DNA of 64,000 nucleotides from Methanobacterium spitsbergense (GCF_019931065.1 NZ_JAIOUQ010000003.1:415569-479568), one strand, 5' to 3'; counted from the stretch's first letter, positions 11,399 to 20,569 are shown. Numbers and translations are program-made. Notes: a model not told the origin generated them from the letters alone.

Positions 11399-12184
11399 AT
11401 GGCAGAAATAATAGCAATACTTAATCAAAAGGGTGGTTGTGGTAAAACAACAACTGCTGTGAATCTTGCAGCAGCTCTTGCAATTTATGGTAAGAAGGTT
11501 TTAGTTGTAGATATGGATCCACAAGGTAATGCAACAACTGGTTTTGGAATCGAAAAGAATGAAGTCACACGTACTATATATTCTGTTTTAACTGGTGAAA
11601 GTACTTTACAAGATGCTGTTCTTGATACAGAAATTCTAGGTCTAGATGTTATTCCAAGTAACATTGCATTAAGTGGTGCAGAGATTGAATTGAGTAAAGA
11701 GGTTGGCTATCACACAATACTTGACCTGGCAATGGAAGGAGTTTCTGAAGGCTATGATTATATTTTTATCGATGTACCTCCTTCTTTGGGTATACTAACA
11801 ATAAATTGCCTTGTTGCAGCAGATAGTGTTATAATACCCATACAGGCAGAATTCTATGCATTGGAGGGTATGGCTGATCTTTTGGAAGCAATTCAACTGG
11901 TTGAAACAAGACTGAAAAGCCCATCACCTATAAAAGGTATTCTTCTGACATTATATGATTCTAGGACAAGACTTGGAAGGGATGTCTATAACAACGTCAA
12001 AGAGTACTTTGGAGCTACCGAGTACATTTTTAAAACAACAATCCCCAGAAATGTTACATTAGCAGAAGCACCAAGCCATGGTAAACCTTGTATAATCTAT
12101 GATGATGAATCTAGTGGTTCACATGCATACCTAAATTTAGCAAAAGAAATTATTAGTAGGGATGGTTCGGAGGGCAATAAATGA
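11399..12184 (+). CDS. parA: ParA/Soj-type partition ATPase
   Basis: Deviant Walker A ATPase of the ParA/MinD class, which in known systems moves DNA by forming ATP-dependent dimers on the nucleoid. 261 aa. The signature KGGCGKTT (residues 11-18) contains the first, intermonomer Lys; VDMDPQGNATTGFG (35-48) is the switch I region and the FIDVPPSLG segment near 121 is Walker B. Start chosen at the ATG preceded by GGAGG; an ATG five codons upstream would place that site inside the coding region. The stop overlaps the start of the next gene in ATGA, so the two are translationally coupled. Function in segregation is inferred. Confidence 0.92.
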   Translation: MAEIIAILNQKGGCGKTTTAVNLAAALAIYGKKVLVVDMDPQGNATTGFGIEKNEVTRTIYSVLTGESTLQDAVLDTEILGLDVIPSNIALSGAEIELSKEVGYHTILDLAMEGVSEGYDYIFIDVPPSLGILTINCLVAADSVIIPIQAEFYALEGMADLLEAIQLVETRLKSPSPIKGILLTLYDSRTRLGRDVYNNVKEYFGATEYIFKTTIPRNVTLAEAPSHGKPCIIYDDESSGSHAYLNLAKEIISRDGSEGNK

Positions 12185-12618
12185 CTGCTAGGAAAAAGGA
12201 AAGTGCCCTTGGGAGAGGGTTGGATGCATTAATAAGACCAGAATTTAATGATGTAGATGAGGCTGATAACAAATTAAAGAAAACAGAATTAAATAAGCCT
12301 AATTCTAAGAATATAAGAAAGAATAAAAACAAAACTTCAAAATCAACAAAAAAAGATAAAAAAACAACAAATACAACAACTAATCATTCAGAAAAAAAAT
12401 CTTCTGTTGATGATACATTGGTAAAGAATGTAATATTGGAAGTTCATAAAAATCCTAGAATATCTCTCTGGTCCGCTAAGTCGGCTGCAGTTTTAAGATT
12501 ATTAAAAAAAACTAAACCTGAGTTCAGTATAAGTAAAGAAGCTTCAGCTCTTATAGAAGAAGCCGTTAAAAATAAATACCCTGATCTTTGGGAAGTATTT
12601 GAAGAAAAGGAAATATAA
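12181..12618 (+). CDS. ParB-box protein, small partner of ParA
   Basis: 145 aa, coupled to parA by a 4-bp overlap. Residues 9-18 read ALGRGLDALI, the N-terminal box with which ParB/Spo0J proteins touch ParA and stimulate ATP hydrolysis (Arg12 would be the activating basic residue). Residues 25-80 are a Lys/Asn/Thr-rich, probably disordered linker. Residues 80-145 look helical and end in a KYPDLWEVFEE motif. The ParB nuclease-fold and HTH domains of bacterial ParB are absent. The architecture (ParA-contact peptide, linker, small C-terminal domain) resembles archaeal SegB in outline, but I cannot show homology. DNA binding by the C-terminal domain is inference. Confidence 0.7.
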   Translation: MTARKKESALGRGLDALIRPEFNDVDEADNKLKKTELNKPNSKNIRKNKNKTSKSTKKDKKTTNTTTNHSEKKSSVDDTLVKNVILEVHKNPRISLWSAKSAAVLRLLKKTKPEFSISKEASALIEEAVKNKYPDLWEVFEEKEI

Positions 12619-12625
12619 TAATTTA

Positions 12626-12670
12626 GTTATAAGTTATAACTTATAAGTTTCTCAATTATAACTTATAAGT
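12626..12670. repeat. TTATAAG-type palindromes downstream of the parA operon
   Basis: A perfect 20-bp palindrome lies at 12627-12646 (arm TTATAAGTTA), made of the same 7-bp unit as the array before parA. Ten bases on, a second copy TTATAACTTATAAGT (12656-12670) includes the perfect 10-bp palindrome ACTTATAAGT. They begin 8 bp after the stop of the ParB-box gene. No strong hairpin GC content, so a protein site is more likely than a terminator. Confidence 0.6.
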
Positions 12671-12706
12671 AAAACTATTAACTTTTAGTAAGGATTTATT
12701 TCAAAA

Positions 12707-13834
12707 TTAAAGAGTTGATTGGTAAGAACTTTTTAATTTAACAAATGTTTCAGCCCTACCTATACTTACACCCATTTTTTTCAAGTCTTCCATACTTTTA
12801 AAAGAAATATTTCGTTTTCTAGATTCGATTATCCTTCTAGCAGATATTTTACCTATTCCTGGAACTCTGAGAAGATCTTTATATGATGCAGAATTAATTT
12901 CAACAGGAAACATTTCCATTTTAGAAAGAGCGGCTGAATATTTTGGATCTAAATCCAACTTCATATTACCATCTTCCTCAAACACAAGTTCATCAAGATC
13001 AAAACCATAAGATTGGATTAAATGATCAGCTTGATATAATCTTGAAGTTCTTTTAGGATGTGGTTCAGAATGATTTTCTAAAGGTGTGTTTTTCATAGAA
13101 TTAAAAGGGCTGAAATAACTTCTTTTAATATCTAATTTTTTCTGAAGCCAATTTGCTCGTTTTAATATTTCAGTATCTGTTTCATCAGTGGCCCCTACAA
13201 TAAACTGCGTGGATTGTCCGGAAGGTGCGAGATTTTCATCCTTTTTCATTAGCCTTTGTATCCATTTCATCCGCCTTAAAATATCGTTATTGAATGTTTT
13301 GGTAGTTGATAATTCTTCAAATCCATCAGGAGTAGCTGCTTCTATATTAACACTCACTCTATCTGCAAGGCTCATGGCACGTTTAAGTAAATCATAAGAG
13401 GTCCCAGGTAAAATTTTCAAATGGATATATCCATTGTATTCATGTTCCATTCTAAGTTTTCTTGCTACTTCCACCATATTCTCCATAGAAAAATCTGCAT
13501 CTCTAGGGATACCAGAACTCAAGAATAAACCTTCAACTAATCTGTTGTTGTAGTAATCAAGAAAAGTAGATGTGAGCTCATTAGGGGTAAATTCAACTCT
13601 ATTAAATTTATGACCACCATGATTAACACAGTATCGGCAATCATTTGAACATTTATTGGTCATAAGAACTTTAAATAGAGGAATACAAACACCATTTCCT
13701 GCTGTTGCATTATATATGCCTGGTAACTTTCCTGAAAGAAAATTATCTGGGTTGTAGTTACCATAGTTACAAAGATCATACCTTGCACTATCACCCAAAA
13801 TTACCATCTTTTTTACCCTATTCATTGATCTCAT
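12707..13834 (-). CDS. Radical SAM protein with C-terminal helix-hairpin-helix (putative DNA modification/repair)
   Basis: 375 aa. The radical SAM cluster motif CSNDCRYC (CX3CX2C) is near residue 62-69, and the C-terminus carries a helix-hairpin-helix, INSASYKDLLRVPGIGKISA (about 315-335), the kind that binds DNA backbone without sequence preference. This matches the family annotated as putative DNA modification/repair radical SAM protein, usually linked to a uracil-DNA-glycosylase-like partner; none is seen next to it here. Substrate unknown. ATG starts at 13834, 13825 and 13804 are all in frame; a weak AGGGT precedes the last, so the N-terminus is uncertain. Convergent with the parA operon. 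Confidence 0.85.
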   Translation of the reverse strand: MRSMNRVKKMVILGDSARYDLCNYGNYNPDNFLSGKLPGIYNATAGNGVCIPLFKVLMTNKCSNDCRYCVNHGGHKFNRVEFTPNELTSTFLDYYNNRLVEGLFLSSGIPRDADFSMENMVEVARKLRMEHEYNGYIHLKILPGTSYDLLKRAMSLADRVSVNIEAATPDGFEELSTTKTFNNDILRRMKWIQRLMKKDENLAPSGQSTQFIVGATDETDTEILKRANWLQKKLDIKRSYFSPFNSMKNTPLENHSEPHPKRTSRLYQADHLIQSYGFDLDELVFEEDGNMKLDLDPKYSAALSKMEMFPVEINSASYKDLLRVPGIGKISARRIIESRKRNISFKSMEDLKKMGVSIGRAETFVKLKSSYQSTL

Positions 13835-13911
13835 GATATGATTATGATATTAATTAAAATTTCTTATAATAAATCAAAACATTATAATAAGATCATGGAT
13901 CACTAATTAGT

Positions 13912-15264
13912 ATGAGAGCCGTTATTGCAGGAACAGGAAGTGCTGTTGGTAAAACAACCATTTCAACGGGAATAATGAGGGCTTTGTCGAATGAATATGA
14001 TATACAGCCTTTTAAAGCAGGTCCAGATTATATAGATCCTACATATCATGGCCTTGCTACAGGAAACATTTCTAGAAATCTAGATTCATTTTTCATGTCA
14101 GAAGATCAAATAAGAGAAGGATTTCAAAGAGCAATGAAGATTTCAAACGCTGATTTTGGAATAGTAGAAGGCGTTAGAGGTCTTTATGAAGGCATAAGTT
14201 CTTTAAATGATGTTGGGAGCACAGCTTCGATTGCTAAAGCACTTAATGCTCCGGTAATTCTTATTTTAAACTCAAGAAGTCTTGTAAAAAGTGCAGCAGC
14301 AATTGTAATTGGATTTAAAACCCTTGATCCTAGCATTAAAATTGAAGGAGTCATACTTAACTATATTAAAAACAGGAAACATTATCTCAAAACAAAGGAA
14401 GCTGTTGAAAAACTTGCAGACACTACAGTTATTGGAGGAATATCTCGTAATGATTCAATAAAGGTAGAAGAACGCCATTTGGGTCTTGTGCCTGCCATAG
14501 AACGTCAAAATATTCTCCAATCCATTGAGAAATGGGGAGATGTAATGGCAGATAATATTGATCTTGATGCATTAATATCAATAATGAAGGGATCTGGAAA
14601 ATTATCTAGTGGAAGAGCACCTTTGTGGGATGAAGGAAACCGAAACAAAGTAAAAATCGGGGTTGCAATGGATGAGGTTTTCACATTTTATTATCGTGAA
14701 AATTTAGAAGCACTTGAAGCAAATAATGCAGATATTATTCCATTCAGTCCACTGCATGATGAGGAACTTCCTGATGTTGATGGAATATATATTGGTGGCG
14801 GCTATCCTGAAATATTTGCAAATGAACTTGAATCTAATCAATCAATGCGAAAATCTATTTTAAAGTTTCATAATGAAGGAAATCCAATTTATGCTGAATG
14901 TGGAGGGCTTATGTACTTGTCCAAGTCAATAAACAATAGAGATATGTGTAATGTTTTTAATTATCCCTCAACAATGACTAAGAATGTTCAGGCATTGAGC
15001 TATGTTATATCTGAAGCACAAAGGGATAATATCATTCTCAAAAAAGGAGAATCTTTTAGGGGTCATGAATTCCATTATTCTAAAGTGGATATTGGAAATG
15101 CCAAACCTAAATTTGCATTTAAGATAATAAGAGGAAAGGGTATTTTTGGATCTCAGGATGGATTAATGGAAAACAATACTGTTGCAAGTTATGTACATAC
15201 TCATGTTGCTGCCTGCACACAATTCGGGTTAAACTTCACAACAAATGCATATTTGCATGAATAA
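13912..15264 (+). CDS. cfbB: Ni-sirohydrochlorin a,c-diamide synthase (CfbB/CbiA family)
   Basis: ATP- and glutamine-dependent amidation of two acetate side chains on a tetrapyrrole. In methanogens the CfbB form acts on Ni-sirohydrochlorin in coenzyme F430 synthesis; CbiA acts on cobyrinate. 450 aa: N-terminal dethiobiotin-synthetase-like ATPase with P-loop [10 protein letters not shown] (7-16), [10 protein letters not shown] near 38, and a C-terminal type 1 glutaminase with the nucleophile in [11 protein letters not shown] near 330 and the HEFHYS motif near 385. CfbB versus CbiA cannot be settled by eye; methanogen context and cfbD in the same window favour CfbB. No clear ribosome binding site, so possibly a short leader. 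Followed by a GT-B-like gene. Confidence 0.85.
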   Translation: MRAVIAGTGSAVGKTTISTGIMRALSNEYDIQPFKAGPDYIDPTYHGLATGNISRNLDSFFMSEDQIREGFQRAMKISNADFGIVEGVRGLYEGISSLNDVGSTASIAKALNAPVILILNSRSLVKSAAAIVIGFKTLDPSIKIEGVILNYIKNRKHYLKTKEAVEKLADTTVIGGISRNDSIKVEERHLGLVPAIERQNILQSIEKWGDVMADNIDLDALISIMKGSGKLSSGRAPLWDEGNRNKVKIGVAMDEVFTFYYRENLEALEANNADIIPFSPLHDEELPDVDGIYIGGGYPEIFANELESNQSMRKSILKFHNEGNPIYAECGGLMYLSKSINNRDMCNVFNYPSTMTKNVQALSYVISEAQRDNIILKKGESFRGHEFHYSKVDIGNAKPKFAFKIIRGKGIFGSQDGLMENNTVASYVHTHVAACTQFGLNFTTNAYLHE

Positions 15265-15295
15265 ATATATTTTTAAAAAAGTTTGGAGGATCAAA

Positions 15296-16366
15296 ATGCG
15301 TATCGCAGTTATAGCAGAAATGGCACCTGCAAAGGCATTCATACCCATAATAAAACAGCTTGATGCTGAAATTATTGGTTTGACCCATGGTCATGGAGTT
15401 AACGAATTACTTGGTAAATATTGTTCAGAAGTACATTCTATAGGGCAGAGTAGGGGACAAGGAGCAAAAAAGAGATCCAATACAAAGATCGCATCCCTTG
15501 TATTAAAAGATATTTTTAGTGTAGTTAATTCCCTCAAAGGGAAAAAAATTGACCTATTGATGACATGCGGTAATGCTGGTGATGTAAGAAAGGGCATATC
15601 CGCATCAAAAATACTTAGAATACCAAATTTACATATTGAACAGGATATTTACAATCCCATTGAAATGATAGCATTTTCAAATCTGATTACAGTCCCATCA
15701 GAGAGTTATAAAAAATTTGTAGTTGAAAAATATGGATTGAAAAATGTTCATGTAATTGGTGGTTACCCAATGGCGGCATATGTTAGTGAAATGACTATTG
15801 AGGATCAAAATTCACTTAAAACCCGTTATGGTGTTGATGATTTTATGGTTCTTGTGTTTGGGGGAGATGTGAAAGGTGAAGATATTCCTAAAATTATCAA
15901 ACAAGTAGAACTCATTAACAAGGAGGTTATAATAATTCCATTCAGATTCAGTGCAGAATTTGTAAAAAAATTTGTGACATCTCAAAAATTAATGGTTTTA
16001 GATGGTTACATCGAGATTCCAAGTCTTATTAAGGCTTCATCAGGACTTATATATGGTGCAGGAATGGGTTTAACAATTGAAGCAGGGGTTTTATCTGTTC
16101 CATCAATCAAGATAGCTGGATTTCACAGGGCTCATTCAAGTGTAGATTTAGCACACGAACTTGGAATTAAAGTGACTGAAATTGACAATATTGCTTCTGC
16201 ATGTGATCACTTAAACAGTCCAAAAGGTGAATGGTTGGTTAAAAATGCGAATAAGGCAATTTCAAATGTTGTAAAAATTATAAATAATTTTGAACATGAA
16301 AAAATAAGTGGTAGTGGAGTAAGTAGTTTTAATAAAATTTGGAATGCACGATCAGAATTCAGATAA
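15296..16366 (+). CDS. GT-B-fold glycosyltransferase/epimerase-like protein, uncharacterised
   Basis: 356 aa from the ATG preceded by GGAGG; longer in-frame starts overlap cfbB and lack a site. The fold looks like two Rossmann halves: an N-terminal half beginning MRIAVIAEMAPAKAF, and a C-terminal half with IYGAGMGLTIEAGVLSVPSI (about 248-267), the glycine-rich and Glu-containing motif of MurG/UDP-GlcNAc epimerase-like proteins that bind a nucleotide-sugar. No signal peptide or membrane helix. It starts 31 bp after cfbB and is probably co-transcribed with it, but no F430 role is known. Substrate unknown. Confidence 0.7.
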   Translation: MRIAVIAEMAPAKAFIPIIKQLDAEIIGLTHGHGVNELLGKYCSEVHSIGQSRGQGAKKRSNTKIASLVLKDIFSVVNSLKGKKIDLLMTCGNAGDVRKGISASKILRIPNLHIEQDIYNPIEMIAFSNLITVPSESYKKFVVEKYGLKNVHVIGGYPMAAYVSEMTIEDQNSLKTRYGVDDFMVLVFGGDVKGEDIPKIIKQVELINKEVIIIPFRFSAEFVKKFVTSQKLMVLDGYIEIPSLIKASSGLIYGAGMGLTIEAGVLSVPSIKIAGFHRAHSSVDLAHELGIKVTEIDNIASACDHLNSPKGEWLVKNANKAISNVVKIINNFEHEKISGSGVSSFNKIWNARSEFR

Positions 16367-16515
16367 TTGAATAAAACTCAATATTCCTAAAATTATATAT
16401 TTTTACACTGTTTTAATATGTAATTAGAATCAAAACTTAATATATTATAGGATTATCACTTATTTGTATCTAATATACTTTTTACTAGGTTATCTTTATA
16501 TCATCCTTTCATACA

Positions 16516-16525
16516 CATATAAAAG
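16516..16525 (+). promoter_or_regulatory. TATA box of mtd
   Basis: CATATAAAAG is a good archaeal TATA element. A start site about 25-30 bp further on would give a leader of roughly 45 bases before the mtd ATG. Confidence 0.45.
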
Positions 16526-16591
16526 CTTAGCCATAAAAATTAAATCAAAAAATACTTATTTGATCATTTGAATAGCAACTTTGGTGATAAA

Positions 16592-17422
16592 ATGGTTGTA
16601 AAAATAGGAATCATTAAATGCGGTAATATAGGTACCTCTCCAGTAATTGACTTATTACTAGATGAGAGGGCTGATAGACCCAACATAGATACTTGTGTAA
16701 TAGGCTCTGGGGCTAAGATGAACCCAGAAGAAATCGAAAAAGCTGTACCGTTAATGTTAGAAATGGACAGAGACTTCGTTGTATTTATAAGCCCAAACCC
16801 AGGTGCACCAGGCCCTGCTAAAGCAAGAGAATTATTATCTGCTGCAGACGTTCCTGCAATCATTATTGGTGATGCTCCAGGATTAAGATCCAAAGACGAA
16901 ATGGATGAACAAGGATTAGGTTACATCATCGTTAAAGCAGACCCAATGATTGGAGCAAGGAGAGAATTCCTTGACCCAACTGAAATGGCATCATTCAACT
17001 CCGATGTGATAAAAGTATTAGCATTAACCGGAGCATACAGAGTAGTCCAGAATACAATAGACGATGCAGTAAATGCTGTTGAAGCTGGAGAAACTCTAGA
17101 ACTTCCAAAAGTTGTTATATCCCGGGATAAAGCTGTTGAAGCTGCACAGTTTGCAAGCCCATACGCAAAAGCAAAAGCAATGGCTGCATACGAAATTGCA
17201 ACCAAAGTAGCTGACATAGATGTAGAAGCTTGTTTCATGACCAAAGCTGCTGAAAAGTACATACCTCTCGTAGCTTCAGCACACGAAATGATAGGTGTAG
17301 CTGCTAAATTAGCTTCAGAAGCAAGGGATATTGAAAAGGCTAACAACACAGTTGTAAGGACACCTCACGGTGGAAAAGGCCAGACATTGTCCAAATCTGT
17401 TTTAATGGAAAAACCAGAATAA
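16592..17422 (+). CDS. mtd: F420-dependent methylenetetrahydromethanopterin dehydrogenase
   Basis: Reversible reduction of methenyl-H4MPT to methylene-H4MPT with F420H2, a central cytoplasmic step of CO2 reduction to methane. 276 aa, the same length as the Methanothermobacter enzyme. The N-terminus MVVKIGIIKCGNIGTSPVID and the FISPNPGAPGPAKARELL segment are characteristic of this family, which lacks a Rossmann dinucleotide motif. GGTGATAAA precedes the chosen ATG; a TTG eight codons upstream is ignored. Codons are cleaner than in neighbours (many GCA, GAA, AAC), as expected of a highly expressed gene. It has its own TATA box and a hairpin terminator. Confidence 0.98.
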   Translation: MVVKIGIIKCGNIGTSPVIDLLLDERADRPNIDTCVIGSGAKMNPEEIEKAVPLMLEMDRDFVVFISPNPGAPGPAKARELLSAADVPAIIIGDAPGLRSKDEMDEQGLGYIIVKADPMIGARREFLDPTEMASFNSDVIKVLALTGAYRVVQNTIDDAVNAVEAGETLELPKVVISRDKAVEAAQFASPYAKAKAMAAYEIATKVADIDVEACFMTKAAEKYIPLVASAHEMIGVAAKLASEARDIEKANNTVVRTPHGGKGQTLSKSVLMEKPE

Positions 17423-17431
17423 TTTAAAACC

Positions 17432-17466
17432 AACGACCTCCGGGTCGTTAATTTTTTGTTTTTTTT
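17432..17466 (+). terminator. Hairpin plus T-rich terminator of mtd
   Basis: AACGACC (17432-17438) pairs perfectly with GGTCGTT (17443-17449) around a TCCG loop and is followed by T-runs through 17466. This looks like a bacterial-type intrinsic terminator, placed 10 bp after the mtd stop. Confidence 0.7.
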
Positions 17467-17518
17467 AATTAAGTATTTTTTTTTGATAGGAGTAAATATT
17501 TTTTTTCAGGTGTTATTT

Positions 17519-18736
17519 ATGATAGAGAATCTGATCGAAAGATTTTATGAATCAGCAAGTATGAATAGATGGAATGATCATATCCGGCCTGTTGAATTAA
17601 CTGAATTAGATAAACAAGCCCATAAGATGGTTATAGCATATGTCATAGCCAACTTTGAAGAGAAGGATAGAAATGCTGAAATAAACTGGCAGAATCTTAT
17701 AGAGGGAGGAATATTCGAATTTTTGCATAGAACAATATTAACTGATATTAAACCACCCGTTTTTCATAAAATGATGGAAGAAAAAGGCGAATCCCTCAAT
17801 AAACATGTTCTTAAATTGTTAGAAAGTGATATGAATGGATTAAGCCGAGAATTCAAAGAAAATTTCGAAAGATATTTATTTGATTCTAAATATGCACAAT
17901 TAGAAAAGAAGATTCTTAAAGCAGCACATTATATGGCTACAAACTGGGAATTCAGGATCATTTATCATACATCTCCATTTATTTATGGTATAGAAGAAAC
18001 CAAAGAGGCTATCGAGAATCAAATTGAAGATCACTTTGATTTAATTGGAGTTCAAAAGCTTTCATTAGAGAAAAAGTCTTTTGGATTTATAGACCTTTGT
18101 GGACAGCTACGTTTTCAGGAAAGATGGGCACATTCACCTCGACTTCCGAAAACCTCTGTTTTAGGACATATGTATATAGTTGCAATAACATCTTATCTTT
18201 TCTCGCTTGAGAATAATTCTTGCAAAAAACGACTTTATAACAATTTTTTTACTGGACTATTCCATGATCTACCTGAAGTACTTACAAAAGATATTATTTC
18301 ACCTGTAAAGGGGTATGTCGAAGGTTTAGAAGATATTATCAAGGAATATGAAGAAAATCAAATGAAACCCCGTCTTCTACCACTTTTACCGGTTTCTTGG
18401 AGGGAAGAAATGAGATACTTCACACAAGATGAATTTGAAAATAAGATTAAAATAAACGATAATATCCATAAAGGAATTAAATTCAAAGAATTAAATGGTA
18501 AATACAATAAAAATAAATTCCACCCCCTTGATGGGAAACTCATTAAGGCATGTGATAAATTAGCAGCATTTATAGAAGCAGATTTTTCAATTAAACATGG
18601 AATAACATCAAAACATCTCGAAGAAGGAAGAAAAAATATATATGAAGATTTTAAAACAAAAAAAGTATCAGGAATAGATTTTGGTAGAATATTTAATTAC
18701 TTTAAAGAAAAATCATTCAAAATCAAAGATTTTTAA
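17519..18736 (+). CDS. HD-domain phosphohydrolase
   Basis: 405 aa from an ATG preceded by AGGTG; upstream in-frame ATGs lie in the T-rich terminator zone and are unlikely. The HD metal site is seen as VLGHMYIVAI (His near 214) and FFTGLFHDLPEVLTKDI (His-Asp near 246), with a distal Asp in LIKACDKLAAFIEAD near 345. The N-terminus has RWNDHIRP, similar to YfbR-like 5'-nucleotidases. Such proteins hydrolyse nucleotides or other phosphate esters; the substrate here is unknown. Convergent with the next gene, stops 5 bp apart. Confidence 0.8.
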   Translation: MIENLIERFYESASMNRWNDHIRPVELTELDKQAHKMVIAYVIANFEEKDRNAEINWQNLIEGGIFEFLHRTILTDIKPPVFHKMMEEKGESLNKHVLKLLESDMNGLSREFKENFERYLFDSKYAQLEKKILKAAHYMATNWEFRIIYHTSPFIYGIEETKEAIENQIEDHFDLIGVQKLSLEKKSFGFIDLCGQLRFQERWAHSPRLPKTSVLGHMYIVAITSYLFSLENNSCKKRLYNNFFTGLFHDLPEVLTKDIISPVKGYVEGLEDIIKEYEENQMKPRLLPLLPVSWREEMRYFTQDEFENKIKINDNIHKGIKFKELNGKYNKNKFHPLDGKLIKACDKLAAFIEADFSIKHGITSKHLEEGRKNIYEDFKTKKVSGIDFGRIFNYFKEKSFKIKDF

Positions 18737-18741
18737 TAAGT

Positions 18742-19443
18742 TCAGTAATTTAAAGTGTTTTTCATCCATACTACTCTTCTATTCTTGTTTTTGAGACTTT
18801 CTGTGTTAACGGAAAGGAAATTTTCCACAACTTCCAGTTTGCCTAATATTTTGGCGATTTTACGTGTAGACCGCGGATTAGAATGTGTAGGAATGATTAA
18901 TTGTGGTTTTATCTCTTCTATCAATGTATATCCTTTATCTGAATTAAACATTCCTGAAAAAGGGTTTGAAAATTGCATCAATGCAATATCGATCTTTCCA
19001 AGGGATTCTATTTGTTTTATTGTCATATGATCTTGGCCTATATCTCCCATATGTGCAATTTTAAGCCCATCAACCTCTAAAACATAGATAACATTATTGG
19101 GATTGTTATAATTAATTTTATTTCCCCGATGTGATGAAGGAATGCTGTAAATATGAATATCTTTAACATCAAATCTTTCAACGGTTCCAATTGATTTTTT
19201 ACATTTTATTGTTTCAATAAATTTTGGATCTATATGGTCTGAATGTGAATGAGTAATGACCACAGCATCGGGATTTAGATCCAGCTCTTCTTGGGTAGGC
19301 ATTGAAGTAGGATCAGCAACAATAACAGTTCCTGTAGAAGAAATTATAATAAATGAGTTAGTGGGTGTTGAACTAGACTTACTCACTGTTTGAATAATAG
19401 TCTTTCCATTTTCATTTTTTAAAATGGGAACTTTTTTTGTCAT
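18742..19443 (-). CDS. Metallo-beta-lactamase-fold hydrolase (UPF0173-like)
   Basis: 233 aa. The metal-binding motif HSHSDH (HxHxDH) is near residue 75, followed by HMGDIG near 132 and a C-terminal IPTHSNPRST motif near 197, so the full set of two-metal ligands seems present. The compact size, with no extra domain, fits the UPF0173/YhfI-like MBL-fold hydrolases. Substrate unknown. Start at the ATG preceded by AGGAA; an ATG ten codons upstream is less likely. Confidence 0.8.
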   Translation of the reverse strand: MTKKVPILKNENGKTIIQTVSKSSSTPTNSFIIISSTGTVIVADPTSMPTQEELDLNPDAVVITHSHSDHIDPKFIETIKCKKSIGTVERFDVKDIHIYSIPSSHRGNKINYNNPNNVIYVLEVDGLKIAHMGDIGQDHMTIKQIESLGKIDIALMQFSNPFSGMFNSDKGYTLIEEIKPQLIIPTHSNPRSTRKIAKILGKLEVVENFLSVNTESLKNKNRRVVWMKNTLNY

Positions 19444-19510
19444 TTTACATTCCTGAAATATTTTATCAAACAAGAAGTTTAATTAATTTATATAACTAAA
19501 TCATAATTTT

Positions 19511-19981
19511 TTAATTAATAAACTTCATTGAGAAAATATTAAATATTTCACTACATTTTCCATTATCAATATCTTTTGTCCACAATTTCATCTGTCCAAC
19601 AAATTGCATTCCTTGAGCATCTAAGTATTCACGCATTTGAATAGTGGCTTTTTGTGATTTATTCCCTTCTGAAGTCACAAAGACTGCAAATTGTTTATCC
19701 TTTACATTTTTAAGTTCATATAAATATTGATTGATTGCTGCTGGAGTTCTTCCTGCCCAAACAGGGCAACACAAAATAAGACCATCATAGTTCATCAGAT
19801 CAGTAGTGCAATTTTTTATAGGGACTTTATTTGCTCGAAATGAGTCCCAAATTTTAAAAAGATACCATTTATCATTTTCAGTTTTTATTTCCGTTAAATC
19901 TGCATTTATTTTCTTTTGCAGTTTTTTTGCAACTTTAAGGGTGTGTCCTGAATATGAATAACATGCAATCAATGTTTTCAA
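19511..19981 (-). CDS. Flavodoxin-family protein
   Basis: 156 aa with the flavodoxin FMN-phosphate loop in the first 15 residues (YSYSGHTLKVAKKL) and CCPVWAGRTPAAINQYL near 72-88, which would wrap the isoalloxazine ring. GGAGGTATATT precedes the ATG. No Cys cluster, so this is a single-cofactor electron carrier or quinone/FMN reductase relative. Lies 27 bp downstream of hisB on the same strand and may be read from the same transcript, next to the ferredoxin gene. Confidence 0.8.
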   Translation of the reverse strand: MKTLIACYSYSGHTLKVAKKLQKKINADLTEIKTENDKWYLFKIWDSFRANKVPIKNCTTDLMNYDGLILCCPVWAGRTPAAINQYLYELKNVKDKQFAVFVTSEGNKSQKATIQMREYLDAQGMQFVGQMKLWTKDIDNGKCSEIFNIFSMKFIN

Positions 19982-20008
19982 TAATATACCTCCATAAATT
20001 CATATCAA

Positions 20009-20569
20009 TTATAAAATTCCCTTTGTGCTTGGAATAGAATCATGTTCTATCATCGATGCTTCTTTGAGTGCTTGAGCAAATGACTTAAAAAGGGCTTCTA
20101 TTTTGTGGTGGTCGTTTTCTCCTTCTACTTTAGCATTAATGTTTATTTTTGCAGAATTTGCAAATGATGCAAAGAAGTGTCCAATGTTTTCTGTACTTAA
20201 ATCTCCCACCTTCGCTTTTTTAAATTTAAAATTCAACACAGAATAATTTCTTCCACTAATATCTAATGCAACGGTTGCTAAAGCATCATCCATTGGTACT
20301 ATTGCATGTGCCATCCGTTTAATCCCTTTTTTGTCCCCAATCGCTTTATTAAATACTTCTCCAAGTAATATACCCACATCTTCCACTGTGTGATGATCAT
20401 CGACACCAATATCTCCTTTTGCTTCCACTTCTAAATCAAAACGGCCATGCTTTGCAAATGAGTCTAGCATGTGATCGAAGAATTCTATACCCGTTTCAAC
20501 ATTAAATTTTCCTTCACCATCTAGATCTAATAATATTTTAATGTCTGTTTCAGAAGTTTTTCTAATCAT
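20009..20569 (-). CDS. hisB: Imidazoleglycerol-phosphate dehydratase
   Basis: Mn-dependent dehydration of imidazoleglycerol phosphate, step six of histidine synthesis. 186 aa. The two metal-binding repeats are clear: [15 protein letters not shown] near 56-70 and [20 protein letters not shown] near 153-172, together with FFDHML near 26. The chosen ATG (MIRKTSETD) overlaps the last 8 bases of the ferredoxin gene; in-frame upstream ATGs exist but would run further into that gene. Co-directional and translationally linked with the ferredoxin, an unusual pairing. hisH is elsewhere in the window. Confidence 0.94.
   Translation of the reverse strand: MIRKTSETDIKILLDLDGEGKFNVETGIEFFDHMLDSFAKHGRFDLEVEAKGDIGVDDHHTVEDVGILLGEVFNKAIGDKKGIKRMAHAIVPMDDALATVALDISGRNYSVLNFKFKKAKVGDLSTENIGHFFASFANSAKININAKVEGENDHHKIEALFKSFAQALKEASMIEHDSIPSTKGIL

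Noticed and set aside
16568..16591. TTG start eight codons upstream of mtd
   Set aside because: The chosen ATG has GGTGAT at the right distance and gives the 276 residues known for the family.
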